From positions 248,001-312,000 of the forward strand of contig NZ_JAKNTW010000001.1 in the NCBI RefSeq assembly GCF_022213955.1: DNA of 64,000 nucleotides. The letters are read 5' to 3'. This stretch comes from Dolomitihabitans soli (GTDB lineage Bacteria > Actinomycetota > Actinomycetes > Streptosporangiales > Streptosporangiaceae). Of this stretch, positions 24,830-32,939 are shown in pieces. The notes under the pieces were generated by a model. That model had not been told where the DNA came from. It was given only the letters and a program-made list of their open reading frames with translations, and ran no database searches. Position numbers and translations under genes: made by a program. Within the stretch, counting starts at the first letter, position 1, and each line of letters opens with the position of its first letter.

Positions 24830-25600
24830 CTAATCGCCCTGCCAGGTGGGCTTCTCCTTGTCCAGGAAGGCGGCGACGCCACGGTGGAAGTCGTTGCTGC
24901 CGAAGACGGTGGCGACCAGGTCGTCGCCGTCGGGCAGCGCCGCCGTGCGCAGGCGTCGTACTGCTTCCTTGGCTGCCCACATCGACAGCGGGGCATGGCC
25001 GAGCAGCCGATCGATGACCCCGGTGGCGACCGCGTCGAGTTCCTCGGCCGGGCACACCTCGGCGACGAAGCCCGCGGCGTGAGCGTCGTCTCCGGAGAGC
25101 ATGCGGGCACGCAGCAACAGATCCAGCGTGCGCGCGGGGCCGAGGTGGTGGACGAGCAGTGAGTAGGTGTTCATCGACAGGCAGTTGCCGAGGGTACGGG
25201 CGATCGGCACGCCGAAGCGGGAGCCAGGGGTGGCGATCCGCAGGTCGCACACCGAGGCCAAAGCCAGGCCGCCGCCCACGCAGTAGCCGTTGATGATCGC
25301 GACCGTGGGGACCCGGACGCGTTCAAGGCGGTCCACGATTCGACCGATCTTGGCTTCGTAGGCGATGCCGTCCTCACCTGAGGAGAAGGTGGCGAACTGC
25401 CCGATGTCGGTGCCCGCGACGAACGCGGAATTTCCGGCCCCGCGCAGCGTCATCACCTTGATCTCGTCGGATGAGTCGGCCAGCGCGCAGGCCTCGTAGA
25501 GCCCGTCGTACATCGCCCAGGTCAGCGCGTTGTGCTGGTCGGGCCGGTTGAAGACGACCCGGAGGACGGGCCCGTCCTGATCAATGAGCAACTCGTTCAA
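24830..25600 (-). CDS. Crotonase-fold protein (enoyl-CoA hydratase/isomerase family), catalytic Glu residues absent
   Basis: TTG start at 25600 behind GGAGGAAG. The 256-residue protein has the crotonase pattern: FNRPDQHNALTWAMYD, the oxyanion-hole segment GNSAFVAGTDIGQF, and NGYCVGGGLALASVCDLRIA. In classical hydratases one Glu lies in the GG-x-x-E-L position and another in the P-E-x-G loop; here these read GGGLALA and RFGVPIARTLG, so both are missing. It may be an isomerase, a dehalogenase-like or thioesterase-like member, or an inactive form. It is the last gene of the CoA transferase/Tct operon and overlaps tctA by 20 bases. Confidence 0.85.
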   Translation of the reverse strand: MNELLIDQDGPVLRVVFNRPDQHNALTWAMYDGLYEACALADSSDEIKVMTLRGAGNSAFVAGTDIGQFATFSSGEDGIAYEAKIGRIVDRLERVRVPTVAIINGYCVGGGLALASVCDLRIATPGSRFGVPIARTLGNCLSMNTYSLLVHHLGPARTLDLLLRARMLSGDDAHAAGFVAEVCPAEELDAVATGVIDRLLGHAPLSMWAAKEAVRRLRTAALPDGDDLVATVFGSNDFHRGVAAFLDKEKPTWQGD

Positions 25601-27071
25601 GCTGCTTCCTCCTTCTACGCAAGAGAGCCGGTACGGCGATCAGCGCCGCCGCGATCGCGAGGATGACCAGCGCCAGCGGGCGCTGGAAGATGAAGGTCAG
25701 ATCGCCGTCACCCTGTGCCGACGTCTGTACCAACGCTTTCTCGAACAGCGGCCCGATGACCAGCCCCAGCACCAGCGGTGCCATCGGCAGGTCCAGCCGC
25801 TTCAGCAGGTAGCCGACGACGCCGAAGACGAACACCAGCCACACGCTGAACATGTTGTTGTCGATCGAGTAGGCCCCGACGAAGCTGGTCAGCAGGATCA
25901 GCGGATACATGTAGCCGTAGGGGATCCGCAGCAACTGCGCGAACAGCGGCGCCAGCGGCAGGTTCAGCACCAGCAGCAGCACGTTGCCGATGAAGAACGA
26001 GGCGAGCAGGCCCCACACCAGGTCGGGCTGCTCCTTGAACAGCAGCGGCCCCGGCTGGATGCCGTAGACGGTGAACGCCCCGAGTAGCACGGCCGTTGTG
26101 CCGCCGCCGGGGATGCCGAGCGCGAGCGTGGGCACGAAGTTGGCGTTGGCGGCCGCGTTGTTGGCGCTCTCAGGTGAGGCGACGCCCTCGATCGCGCCTT
26201 TGCCGAACTCGTCGGAATGCTTCGACACCCGCTTCTCGATGCCATAGGCCATGAACGAGGCCAGCGTCGAACCGGCTCCGGGGAGGCAGCCGAGCACGAA
26301 CCCGATCACGCTGCCGCGCGCGATGGCGCCACGAGAGCGGGCCAGCTCAGCGCGCGTGATCATCAGGTCCCGGAAGCGCGCGCGGAGCGGAGCGACCGCG
26401 CCCTGCTTGATCTGGTACAGCACCTCACCGACGGCGAACAGCCCGATCATCACCTGCACGAACGGGATGCCGCCCAGCAGGTCCACCTGGCCGAAGGTGT
26501 AACGGGCCACCCCGGAGGCGGCGTCGGAGCCCACGCAGGCCAGCAGGATCCCCGCCGTCGCCATCGACAGCCCTTTGAGCTTGGACTCGCCGGAGAAGCT
26601 GACGATGGTGGCAAGCCCGAGGATCATCACCGCGAGGTTCTCCGGCGGGCCGAAGTTGATGGCGAACTGGGCGAACGGCGGCGCGAGCACGACGAGCAGC
26701 AGCAATGAGAAGATCGCGGCGACGAACGACCCGATGGCGGCGATCGACAGTGCGGCTCCGGCCCGGCCGTTCCGAGCCATCTGGTAGCCGTCGAACGTGG
26801 TCACCACGCTGGCCGCCTCGCCGGGCGTGGAGATCAGCACAGACGTGATCGTGCCGCCGTACTGCGAGCCGTAGTAGATGCCCGCCAGCATGATCAGGGC
26901 GGTGACCGGCTCGAAGGTCAGCGTGAGCGGCAGCAGCACCGCCACTCCGGTCGTCGAGCCCAGCCCGGGCAGCAGTCCGATGATCGTGCCGAGCAGCACG
27001 CCGACGAAGCACCAGAGCAGGTTCGTCGGCGTGAGCGCGGTCTGGAAGCCGAGGACCAGGTTGTCGATCAT
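25581..27071 (-). CDS. tctA: Tripartite tricarboxylate transporter large membrane subunit TctA
   Basis: A 496-residue membrane protein of TctA length. It opens with [20 protein letters not shown] and contains the family motifs [40 protein letters not shown] and, in the second half, the matching [16 protein letters not shown]. About 10-12 membrane segments are visible. It is the channel subunit that takes an organic acid from the TctC binding protein using the ion gradient. ATG at 27071 overlaps the tctB stop by four bases. The open frame extends upstream to 27272 inside tctB but that part is not membrane-like. Confidence 0.94.
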   Translation of the reverse strand: MIDNLVLGFQTALTPTNLLWCFVGVLLGTIIGLLPGLGSTTGVAVLLPLTLTFEPVTALIMLAGIYYGSQYGGTITSVLISTPGEAASVVTTFDGYQMARNGRAGAALSIAAIGSFVAAIFSLLLLVVLAPPFAQFAINFGPPENLAVMILGLATIVSFSGESKLKGLSMATAGILLACVGSDAASGVARYTFGQVDLLGGIPFVQVMIGLFAVGEVLYQIKQGAVAPLRARFRDLMITRAELARSRGAIARGSVIGFVLGCLPGAGSTLASFMAYGIEKRVSKHSDEFGKGAIEGVASPESANNAAANANFVPTLALGIPGGGTTAVLLGAFTVYGIQPGPLLFKEQPDLVWGLLASFFIGNVLLLVLNLPLAPLFAQLLRIPYGYMYPLILLTSFVGAYSIDNNMFSVWLVFVFGVVGYLLKRLDLPMAPLVLGLVIGPLFEKALVQTSAQGDGDLTFIFQRPLALVILAIAAALIAVPALLRRRRKQLERVAH

Positions 27072-27523
27072 GTCGGCAGCGGAATCTCGAGGAACACGAC
27101 GAAGACCAGGTAGATCGCGGCCACCGAACCCCCGGTGACCGCCAGCGCGGGCACGATCGGTCGCCGCTCGACGAGGGTGGAGATCACCAGGACCAGCAGG
27201 CCCAGCGAGAGCAGGAAACCGGCGAGCGGCACCAGCAGCAGTGCGCCGAGCGTCAGCGCATAGACCACCCACAGCATGCGCGTGCGCTGCTTCCCGGTGC
27301 GGCCGAAGATGTCGGCCGCGTCGTCTTCGGTGTCGGCTGTGCGGTGCCGTACCTCGTGAAAGAGGAGGACCACGTTGAGCACGGCGAGCAGCCCGCCGGC
27401 GACCATCGGCAGAAACCCCGGCCCGACCTGGCCGTGGTCCTGTACGACGCGGTAGCCGAAGGAGGTGGCGAACACCGCTACGCCGAGGCAGGCCAGCACC
27501 GCGTACGCGATGGCCTTCATCAC
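27068..27523 (-). CDS. tctB: Tripartite tricarboxylate transporter small membrane subunit TctB
   Basis: A 151-residue protein with four membrane segments: about residues 5-22, 37-55, 84-120 (two close segments, LWVVYALTLGALLLVPLAGF and LLSLGLLVLVIS) and 128-147. The motif VGPGFLPMVAGGLLAVLNVV is the TctB N-terminal pattern. It forms the membrane complex with TctA. It starts MMK; the start overlaps the tctC stop (ATGATGA), so either Met could be used. Gene order C-B-A is the normal one for these transporters. Confidence 0.9.
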   Translation of the reverse strand: MMKAIAYAVLACLGVAVFATSFGYRVVQDHGQVGPGFLPMVAGGLLAVLNVVLLFHEVRHRTADTEDDAADIFGRTGKQRTRMLWVVYALTLGALLLVPLAGFLLSLGLLVLVISTLVERRPIVPALAVTGGSVAAIYLVFVVFLEIPLPT

Positions 27524-28485
27524 TTCACCGACGTGATCTGCTGGTTCAGCTGCTCGAGGGTGGTGGTGAACTGGTCGCCCTCGGCCTGCACGGGCTGCAG
27601 GTAGTTGTCCTTGACGTACTTGTCGTATTCGGGGCTCTTGAGCAGGTTTTGCGCCGCCTTGATCCAGTAGGCCTTGGCCTCCGCCGGGATGCCGCCGGGG
27701 GCGAGGATGCCGCGGAAGTTGGCGTAGGAGACGTCGATGCCCTGCTCCTTGGCCGTGGCGATGTCCTTGAGCTCGGGGTACTCATAGCGCTTGTCGGTGG
27801 TCGCGCACAGCGCCCGCAGGTCGCCCGACCTGAGCTGACCGACGACCTCGCCCGGGTTGAGCAGCGCAGCCTGGATCTGGTTGCCGAGCAGGGCGGTGGT
27901 GAGTTCGCCGCCCGACTCGGTCGGCACCCGCTGGAACTCCACCCCCTCGGACTTCTCGATCATCTTGAAGGTGAAGTTGTCGATCCCGAAGGCCGCCGCC
28001 ACCCCGACGGGTACCCGGGCCTTCTTCGCGGCGTCCACCAGCTCCGCGCAGGTCTTGTACGGCGAAGCCTTCGGCACGACCATGAGCGAGCCGTCCTCGG
28101 CGATCTTCATGATCGGGGTGAAGTCCTTGTACGTGAACGTGACGTTCCCGGCCGCGGGCAGGGTGAGCAGCGCGCTCTCGGTGGCGAGCAGTCTGTTGCC
28201 ATCGCCCTTCTTGGACAGCAGGAAGGAGTATCCGACAGCGCCCGAGCCGCCCTCCCGGTTCTCCACGCTGATGTTGACCTTGGGCGTGGTGGACTTCTCG
28301 ATCGCGCCGGCCATGGCGCGTCCGGCGATGTCACTTCCGCCACCCGCGCCGAACGGTACGATCATGGTGACGTTGCCGCGCGGCTTCCACCCGGCGCCGC
28401 CCGCGTCCGCGGTGTCCGCGGTGTTCGCGCCGCAGCCGGCGAGGGCCAGGGCGAGCAGGCCGATGGCGATCTTGTTGTTCTTCAT
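27520..28485 (-). CDS. tctC: Tripartite tricarboxylate transporter substrate-binding lipoprotein TctC
   Basis: A 321-residue binding protein. MKNNKIAIGLLALALAGCG is a lipoprotein signal with lipid site Cys18. The Bug/TctC fold follows: VTMIVPFGAGGGSDIAGRAM (two loops that grip a carboxylate), the NREGGSGAVGYSFL loop, and the C-terminal NFRGILAPGGIPAEAKAYW segment. These proteins bind di- or tricarboxylates and other organic acids outside the cell. ATG at 28485 shares one base with the thioesterase stop (TGATG) and has AGGAGG-like sequence nearby (GGGGGCCTCCTG). It suggests that the operon's substrate is an imported organic acid. Confidence 0.93.
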   Translation of the reverse strand: MKNNKIAIGLLALALAGCGANTADTADAGGAGWKPRGNVTMIVPFGAGGGSDIAGRAMAGAIEKSTTPKVNISVENREGGSGAVGYSFLLSKKGDGNRLLATESALLTLPAAGNVTFTYKDFTPIMKIAEDGSLMVVPKASPYKTCAELVDAAKKARVPVGVAAAFGIDNFTFKMIEKSEGVEFQRVPTESGGELTTALLGNQIQAALLNPGEVVGQLRSGDLRALCATTDKRYEYPELKDIATAKEQGIDVSYANFRGILAPGGIPAEAKAYWIKAAQNLLKSPEYDKYVKDNYLQPVQAEGDQFTTTLEQLNQQITSVK

Positions 28486-28868
28486 CAGGAGGCCCCCTTG
28501 CTGTTCAGCCGGGCGTCGAACTTGGCGAGATCGATGACGAACCGCTCGTGCGTGCCTTCGCCGATCGTTTCGATGTCGTCCTCGACGACGACGGTGAAGG
28601 ACACGCGGCGCCGGTCCACCTCCGCGACGGTGGCGGTGGCACGTACCTTCTGTCCCTTCAGCGTGGGCGCGGTGTGCGTGACGTGGACCTTGCTGCCGAC
28701 GCTGCCCTGCCCTTCGTCCAGGAAGGGGGCGAGCGCCTCGATGGCCGCGTCCTCCAGCAGGTGCACCAGGTTCGGGGTGGAGAAGATGTCGTGCTCGCCG
28801 CGGTGCGTGCAGTGCTGCTCCTGCACGGTCCACTCGACGGTGGCGGTCACTCCGGGGGTCACGTTCAC
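28485..28868 (-). CDS. Hot-dog thioesterase, fluoroacetyl-CoA thioesterase-like
   Basis: A 127-residue single hot-dog domain protein: EHDIFSTPNLVHLLEDAAIE (central helix with the TP-x-L and Glu positions of FlK-type thioesterases), then VGSKVHVTHTAPTLKGQKVR and VDRRRVSFTVVVEDD. Members hydrolyse small acyl-CoA esters. In this operon it would release a free acid from a CoA ester or prevent CoA from being trapped by a dead-end product. The GTG/ATG start overlaps the CoA transferase stop by four bases (28865-28868), so it is translationally coupled to it. Substrate is unknown. Confidence 0.8.
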   Translation of the reverse strand: MNVTPGVTATVEWTVQEQHCTHRGEHDIFSTPNLVHLLEDAAIEALAPFLDEGQGSVGSKVHVTHTAPTLKGQKVRATATVAEVDRRRVSFTVVVEDDIETIGEGTHERFVIDLAKFDARLNSKGAS

Positions 28869-29989
28869 AGGTACTCCTCCGTGTCTGCGCCGAGCACCGG
28901 TCCTGCGGTGTCGCGCCTGGTGGGGGTGGCGGAGAATCTCATCGGGGAGCCGAGCTGGCGCACCGGGCCGACCACGGGGTGCTCGGCGTCCCAGAAGAAG
29001 TCACGCTGGGTCAGGTGCTCGTCGGTGAACACCTGGGCGTAGTCGGCGATCGGCGCGCACGGCACGCCGGCCGCGTCCAGTTTCGCCGTGACCTGGGCGG
29101 TGGGCAGGGTGGCGGTGACGGCCTCGATGGCCGGGATGAGCTCGTGGCGCAGGCCGTGCCGCTCGTGCGCGTCATCGTAACGCGGGTCCTGCAGCAGTTC
29201 GTCCAGGCCGAGGGCCTGGCAGAAGCCGGTCCAGGTCTTGGGCGAGATCGCGCCGACCGTGCACCATCCGTCGGAGGTGCGGATCGCCTGGTAGGGCGCG
29301 GTGCTCTGGTGGGCGGACCCGAGTGGCCTGCCCACCTCGCCGGTGGCGAAGTATCGACCGGCCTCCCAGATCGCGAACGAGACGCCCGCCTCGTAGAGCG
29401 AGACGTCGATCTGCTGGCCCTCGCCGGTGCGCTCGCGTGCCTGCAGGGCCGACAGCGAGGAGAGCGCGGCGTAGAGCCCGCAGACCAGGTCGCAGATGGG
29501 GACGCCGATCTTGACGGGGGCGCCGTCCTCGGTGCCGGTGATGCTCATCAACCCGCCTCTGGCCTGCGCCATGATGTCCAGCCCCGGCAGGCCGGCCAGC
29601 GGCCCGTCCTGCCCCCAGCCGGAGATCGAGACGTACACCAGTCGCGGGTTGATCTCCCGCATGTCCTCGTAGCCGAGTCCGAGCTTGCGCAGCGCGCCGG
29701 GTCGCAGGTTCTCGATGAGCACGTCGGCGTCCGCGATGATGCGGCGGAGCGCCTGCTTGCCCGGCTCGGACTTGAGGTCGAGGGCGATGGACTTCTTGTT
29801 GCGGTTGAGGCGGAGGAAGGGGGAGCTCTCTCCGTCGACGAAGGGCCCGGTGGAGCGGACGGGATCGCCGCCTTCCGGATTTTCGATCTTCAGGACTTCG
29901 GCGCCCAGGTCGGCGAGCTGCATGGCGGCAAACGGTGCCGCCATGTATGCACCGATTTCTACGACGGTGATGCCGGAGAGGGGTGGCAT
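28865..29989 (-). CDS. CaiB/BaiF type III CoA transferase
   Basis: A 374-residue protein that starts PLSGITVVEIGAYMAAPFAA and contains the family's NRNKKSIALDLKSEPGKQAL, ENLRPGALRKLGLGYED, and GLDIMAQARGGLMSITG. The segment KIGVPICDLVCGLYAALSSL holds the Asp that forms the acyl anhydride in type III CoA transferases. It moves CoA from a donor such as succinyl-CoA to the carboxylate brought in by the Tct transporter. It heads the six-gene minus-strand operon, 36 bases from the large inverted repeat. ATG at 29989 follows GAGG. Confidence 0.92.
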   Translation of the reverse strand: MPPLSGITVVEIGAYMAAPFAAMQLADLGAEVLKIENPEGGDPVRSTGPFVDGESSPFLRLNRNKKSIALDLKSEPGKQALRRIIADADVLIENLRPGALRKLGLGYEDMREINPRLVYVSISGWGQDGPLAGLPGLDIMAQARGGLMSITGTEDGAPVKIGVPICDLVCGLYAALSSLSALQARERTGEGQQIDVSLYEAGVSFAIWEAGRYFATGEVGRPLGSAHQSTAPYQAIRTSDGWCTVGAISPKTWTGFCQALGLDELLQDPRYDDAHERHGLRHELIPAIEAVTATLPTAQVTAKLDAAGVPCAPIADYAQVFTDEHLTQRDFFWDAEHPVVGPVRQLGSPMRFSATPTRRDTAGPVLGADTEEYL

Positions 29990-30025
29990 CGTGCAACCTC
30001 ATGTTTCGATAGCGTTAAACGAGCT

Positions 30026-30068
30026 GGGGTCTTGTCTACAGAAGACAAAAGCTTGTAGACAAGACCCC
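30026..30068. promoter_or_regulatory. Perfect 15-bp inverted repeat between divergent operons, candidate GntR operator
   Basis: GGGGTCTTGTCTACA at 30026-30040 is repeated exactly inverted as TGTAGACAAGACCCC at 30054-30068, with 13 bases between. Each arm contains a CTTGTCTACA-type half, close to the T-GT-(N)-AC-A operator form of FadR/GntR regulators, and TTGTCT/AGACAA forms a smaller palindrome inside. It lies in the 104-base gap between the CoA transferase and the GntR gene, so one protein could control both operons. Confidence 0.85.
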
Positions 30069-30093
30069 GCAGCCTAAAACTTCTCGAGGAGCC

Positions 30094-30822
30094 ATGTCCC
30101 AACGCATCGAGCAGCCACCCAGCTTGGTCCAACTCGCCGTCAACGTGCTGCTGCGGATGATGAGCCTCGGCGAGCTCAAGCCGGGCGACCGGGTGATCGA
30201 GAACCGGCTCACCCAGGAACTCGGCATCAGCAGGCCGCCGCTGCGTGAGGCGCTGCGCGTGCTCGAACAGCAGGGCATGATCACACAGATCCCGCGCAAG
30301 GGCGCGATCGTCACGAACCTGACGCTGCACGATGTCTACGAGATCTACACGCTTCGCCGCGAAGTTGAACGCATCGCCGTCGACCTCGGCGTGCCGGTGA
30401 GCGATCCGGTACGGCTGGAGCGGGTCCGCGCGGCTCTCCTCCGGCTGGAGGAGGCGGCGCAGGCGGGTGATCACGTCGGGGTCATCGAGGGTGGATACGA
30501 GTACCACGCCGCGGTGATCGGGCTGTCGGGACACCGGCGACTGGAGGACGCCTACCGCTCGTTGCACCTGCAGCTGGTGCTGTGCATGGCGATGAACCGG
30601 CGGGTCCGCGAACCCAAGGAGGACTTACTAGGCGATGCGGCGCGGCACCGCCGGCTGCTGGAGGTCATCGAGACCGGTGACCGGAAGGCGGTGCATGAAG
30701 CGATCATCACGCACGGAGATCGCGCATTCCTGATCAACATCGAGAACGAGATCGGCGGCCACACCCCGGAATCACTCGAGTGGCTGCGGCTTATCCGTGA
30801 AGAGGAGGGCCTCGGGCTGTGA
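30094..30822 (+). CDS. GntR-family (FadR/FCD-type) transcriptional regulator
   Basis: A 242-residue protein. The winged helix spans about 12-75 (LGELKPGDRVIENRLTQELG, SRPPLREALRVLEQQGMI), and the all-helical FCD effector domain fills the rest (EIYTLRREVERIAVDL, the metal-ligand pattern EYHAAVIGLSGHRRLEDAY with Asp/His positions, and HRRLLEVIETGDRKAVHEAI). Such regulators bind an organic acid or acyl-CoA and leave their operator. It starts the plus-strand operon beside the 15-bp inverted repeat, so autoregulation and control of the divergent operon are likely. GAGGAG precedes the ATG. Confidence 0.93.
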   Translation: MSQRIEQPPSLVQLAVNVLLRMMSLGELKPGDRVIENRLTQELGISRPPLREALRVLEQQGMITQIPRKGAIVTNLTLHDVYEIYTLRREVERIAVDLGVPVSDPVRLERVRAALLRLEEAAQAGDHVGVIEGGYEYHAAVIGLSGHRRLEDAYRSLHLQLVLCMAMNRRVREPKEDLLGDAARHRRLLEVIETGDRKAVHEAIITHGDRAFLINIENEIGGHTPESLEWLRLIREEEGLGL

Positions 30823-31217
30823 CCATCGACAAGCTCCGCGCCGCCGTCGGGTGGACCTATCGGGAACGGGAGGACGTGGTGGAGCGGCGCCATCTGCGCG
30901 CCTTCCGCCACGCGATCGGGGAGGATCCCGACGACGAGACCGTGCCGCCGACGTTCACGGCCTGCTTCCTGGACGAGCCGCCCCCCATGCCCGAGGCCGA
31001 GGCTTACGGCCTGGGCTGGCTGAACGGCGGTGACCGGTTCGAGTACCACGCGCCGCTGCGGCTGGGCGACGTGATCCGCTCCCGGCTGCGGTTCCAAGAT
31101 GTCATAGAAAAAGACGGTAAATCCGGAAAAATGGCGATCCTGACCTTCGTGACCGAGTTCCGCCGCCCCGACGGCGAGCTGGTGGTCAGGCATGTCGGAA
31201 CGAGGATCAGACGGTGA
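30819..31217 (+). CDS. MaoC-like N-terminal-type hydratase subunit
   Basis: A GTG start overlaps the regulator stop (GTGA). The 132-residue product is a single hot-dog domain of the FAS1-dehydratase/MaoC N-terminal type: ERRHLRAFRHAIGEDP at the start, VPPTFTACFL, then FEYHAPLRLGDVIRSRLRFQDV and the strand KMAILTFVTEFRRPDGELVV. It lacks the hydratase His/Asp motif, which is found in the next gene. Such pairs make a two-domain (R)-specific hydratase, as in mesaconyl-CoA C4 hydratase and related enzymes, where the halves are often fused. Here they are separate genes. Confidence 0.82.
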   Translation: MTIDKLRAAVGWTYREREDVVERRHLRAFRHAIGEDPDDETVPPTFTACFLDEPPPMPEAEAYGLGWLNGGDRFEYHAPLRLGDVIRSRLRFQDVIEKDGKSGKMAILTFVTEFRRPDGELVVRHVGTRIRR

Positions 31218-31576
31218 AGCTCGAGGTAACCCCAGATTTGCGGCAGCTCGTGGAGTATGCCGGTGCGTCGGGCGACTTTTACGACATGCATTACGACCTG
31301 GACTTCGCCCGCACCCTCGGCCACCCGGACCTGGCCGTCCACGGCCTGCTCAAGGCCGCCTTCCTGGGACGGCTGGTGACCGACTGGCTGGGAGACCGGG
31401 GACAGCTGGTCTGGTTCGAGGTCAGCTATCGCGGGATGGACTTCCGCGACCAGCCCTTCACCTGCCACCTGGAGGCCGACGGCACCGCGGTGGAGCTGTA
31501 CGGCGAGAGCGCCGACGGCAGGCGCACCACGCTCGGCCGCGCCGAAGTCGCCTTTCACACGGGAGTAGACACGTGA
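31214..31576 (+). CDS. MaoC-like hydratase subunit with catalytic motif
   Basis: GTG start, overlapping the previous stop by four bases. The 120-residue hot-dog protein carries YAGASGDFYDMHYDLDFAR near residue 14, which keeps the Asp and His of the hydratase-2 motif (usual form G-D-x-N-P-x-H) although NP is replaced by YD. HGLLKAAFLGRLV follows the central helix pattern. It should add water to an enoyl-CoA or remove it, together with the preceding subunit. The enoyl-CoA substrate would come from the CoA transferase product encoded by the divergent operon. Specificity cannot be read from the sequence. Confidence 0.83.
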   Translation: MKLEVTPDLRQLVEYAGASGDFYDMHYDLDFARTLGHPDLAVHGLLKAAFLGRLVTDWLGDRGQLVWFEVSYRGMDFRDQPFTCHLEADGTAVELYGESADGRRTTLGRAEVAFHTGVDT

Positions 31577-31713
31577 CCCTCAACGATCTCCGCACTCGCG
31601 GGCCGCGCTCGGCCCAGGCCTCCCCCGAGGGACCCACCGCTCGCGAACGGGTACGGCGGGCGGCGCCGGCCGTACCGCTCAGGTCTGAACTCGACCCCGG
31701 GCCGGCCCAGTGA
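31573..31713 (+). CDS. Possible 46-residue protein, coupled at both ends
   Basis: GTG at 31573 overlaps the MaoC stop as GTGA, and its TGA at 31711 overlaps the GTG start of the oxidoreductase as GTGA. The 141 bases between the two neighbours are thus exactly filled. The peptide is basic and Pro/Ala/Arg-rich (for example TRGPRSAQASPEGPTARERV) with no domain that I recognise and no membrane segment. GC at third positions is about 80 percent. It may be a small subunit, a translational relay that keeps ribosomes on the message, or a chance frame. Confidence 0.4.
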   Translation: MTLNDLRTRGPRSAQASPEGPTARERVRRAAPAVPLRSELDPGPAQ

Positions 31714-32939
31714 ACTACCAGCTGCTCTTCGACGGTCTGGGAGATCGGCGGATCAGGATCGCGGTGACGGGTGCCGCCGGGGGTTACGCGCGCTCCCTCC
31801 TCGCGCAGTGCCGGATGCTGGCGAACCTGGAGGTCGCCGCGCTCGTCGACCTCGCCCCGGCCGCCGTCATCGAAGCACTGGCCGAGCTCGGCTACGACCC
31901 TTCGGCCGTACGGCTCGGCCGTACCGGTGACGAAGCGGACGCGGGCGACATCGTCGTCACCGACGACTACACGGTCCTCGACGACATGGCGCTCGACTTC
32001 GTCGTCGAGGCGACCGGTGTGCCCGAGGTGAGCCTGGACATCGCGACCAGGGCGCTGCGCCGCGGCGTCGGCGTGGCGATGGTCTCCAAGGAGACCGACG
32101 CCGTCGCCGGACCCTGGCTGGCGCGGCTCGCCGCCGAGCACGACGCGGTCTACACCGTGGCCGACGGCGATCAGCCGGGCAACCTCATCGGCCTGTACAC
32201 CTGGGCGCGCCTGCTCGGCCTTGAGGTGGTCGCGGCGGGCAAGGCCAGCGAGTACGACATCGTGGTCGACGACCTCACCCAGCGGGACGATCACGGTCCG
32301 TGGAGTGCCGCCCCCGACTGTTGCGAGATGAACGTGGTCGCCAACGCGACCGGCCTGCTCCCCGGTGCGGACGGCCTGCTGCATCCGGTGTGCCGGGTGA
32401 CGGAGCTGGCCGACGTCTTCAACCCGGACAGCGGGATCCTGGGCGGTGCGGGCGAGCTGGCCGTGTTCCGCTCCCTGCGCAGGCCCGACGAGGCGAGCGT
32501 CGCCGGCGGCGTGTTCGTGGTCGTCAGGTGCACCAGCCGAGACGTCTGGCAGACGCTCAAGGAGAAGGGGCACGTGGTGAGCAGGTCAGGTGACTATGCG
32601 GCCATCTACCTGCCCTATCACCTCATGGGGATCGAAACCCCGCTCAGCCTGTTCTCCGCCGTGCTGTACGGCAGCCCGCCCGCGCCGTCCCGGCAGGCCT
32701 TCATGATCGCCCGGACCACCCGGGACTTCCGGGCCGGAGAGCTGCTGGCCATGGGCGGGCACCATCACGAGATCGACGGGATCTCCACCCAGCTCCTGCC
32801 CTTCACCTCGGGGCCGGCGCCGTTCTACCTCGCCGCGAACAAGCGTCTCCAGACCGATGTCCCGGCCGGGACGATCATCACGCTGGACATGCTCGACCTG
32901 GCCGACTCCGCCCTGGCTGCCGCCTGGCGGGAGACGTGA
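31710..32939 (+). CDS. NAD(P)-dependent oxidoreductase with C-terminal SAF-like domain (COG4091 type)
   Basis: A 409-residue protein. The N-terminal Rossmann domain has RIRIAVTGAAGGYARSLLAQ (nucleotide loop), DFVVEATGVPEVSLDIATRA and VAMVSKETDAVAGPWLARLA, which resembles homoserine dehydrogenase. The middle has a substrate region (VYTVADGDQPGNLIGLYTWA). The last 60 residues (FYLAANKRLQTDVPAGTIIT followed by LDMLDLADSALAAAW) form an SAF-like beta-clip. Proteins of this class are often near DUF1537 kinases, where they probably oxidise or isomerise an acid sugar; the exact reaction is not established as far as I know. It overlaps both neighbours by GTGA. Confidence 0.8.
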   Translation: MNYQLLFDGLGDRRIRIAVTGAAGGYARSLLAQCRMLANLEVAALVDLAPAAVIEALAELGYDPSAVRLGRTGDEADAGDIVVTDDYTVLDDMALDFVVEATGVPEVSLDIATRALRRGVGVAMVSKETDAVAGPWLARLAAEHDAVYTVADGDQPGNLIGLYTWARLLGLEVVAAGKASEYDIVVDDLTQRDDHGPWSAAPDCCEMNVVANATGLLPGADGLLHPVCRVTELADVFNPDSGILGGAGELAVFRSLRRPDEASVAGGVFVVVRCTSRDVWQTLKEKGHVVSRSGDYAAIYLPYHLMGIETPLSLFSAVLYGSPPAPSRQAFMIARTTRDFRAGELLAMGGHHHEIDGISTQLLPFTSGPAPFYLAANKRLQTDVPAGTIITLDMLDLADSALAAAWRET

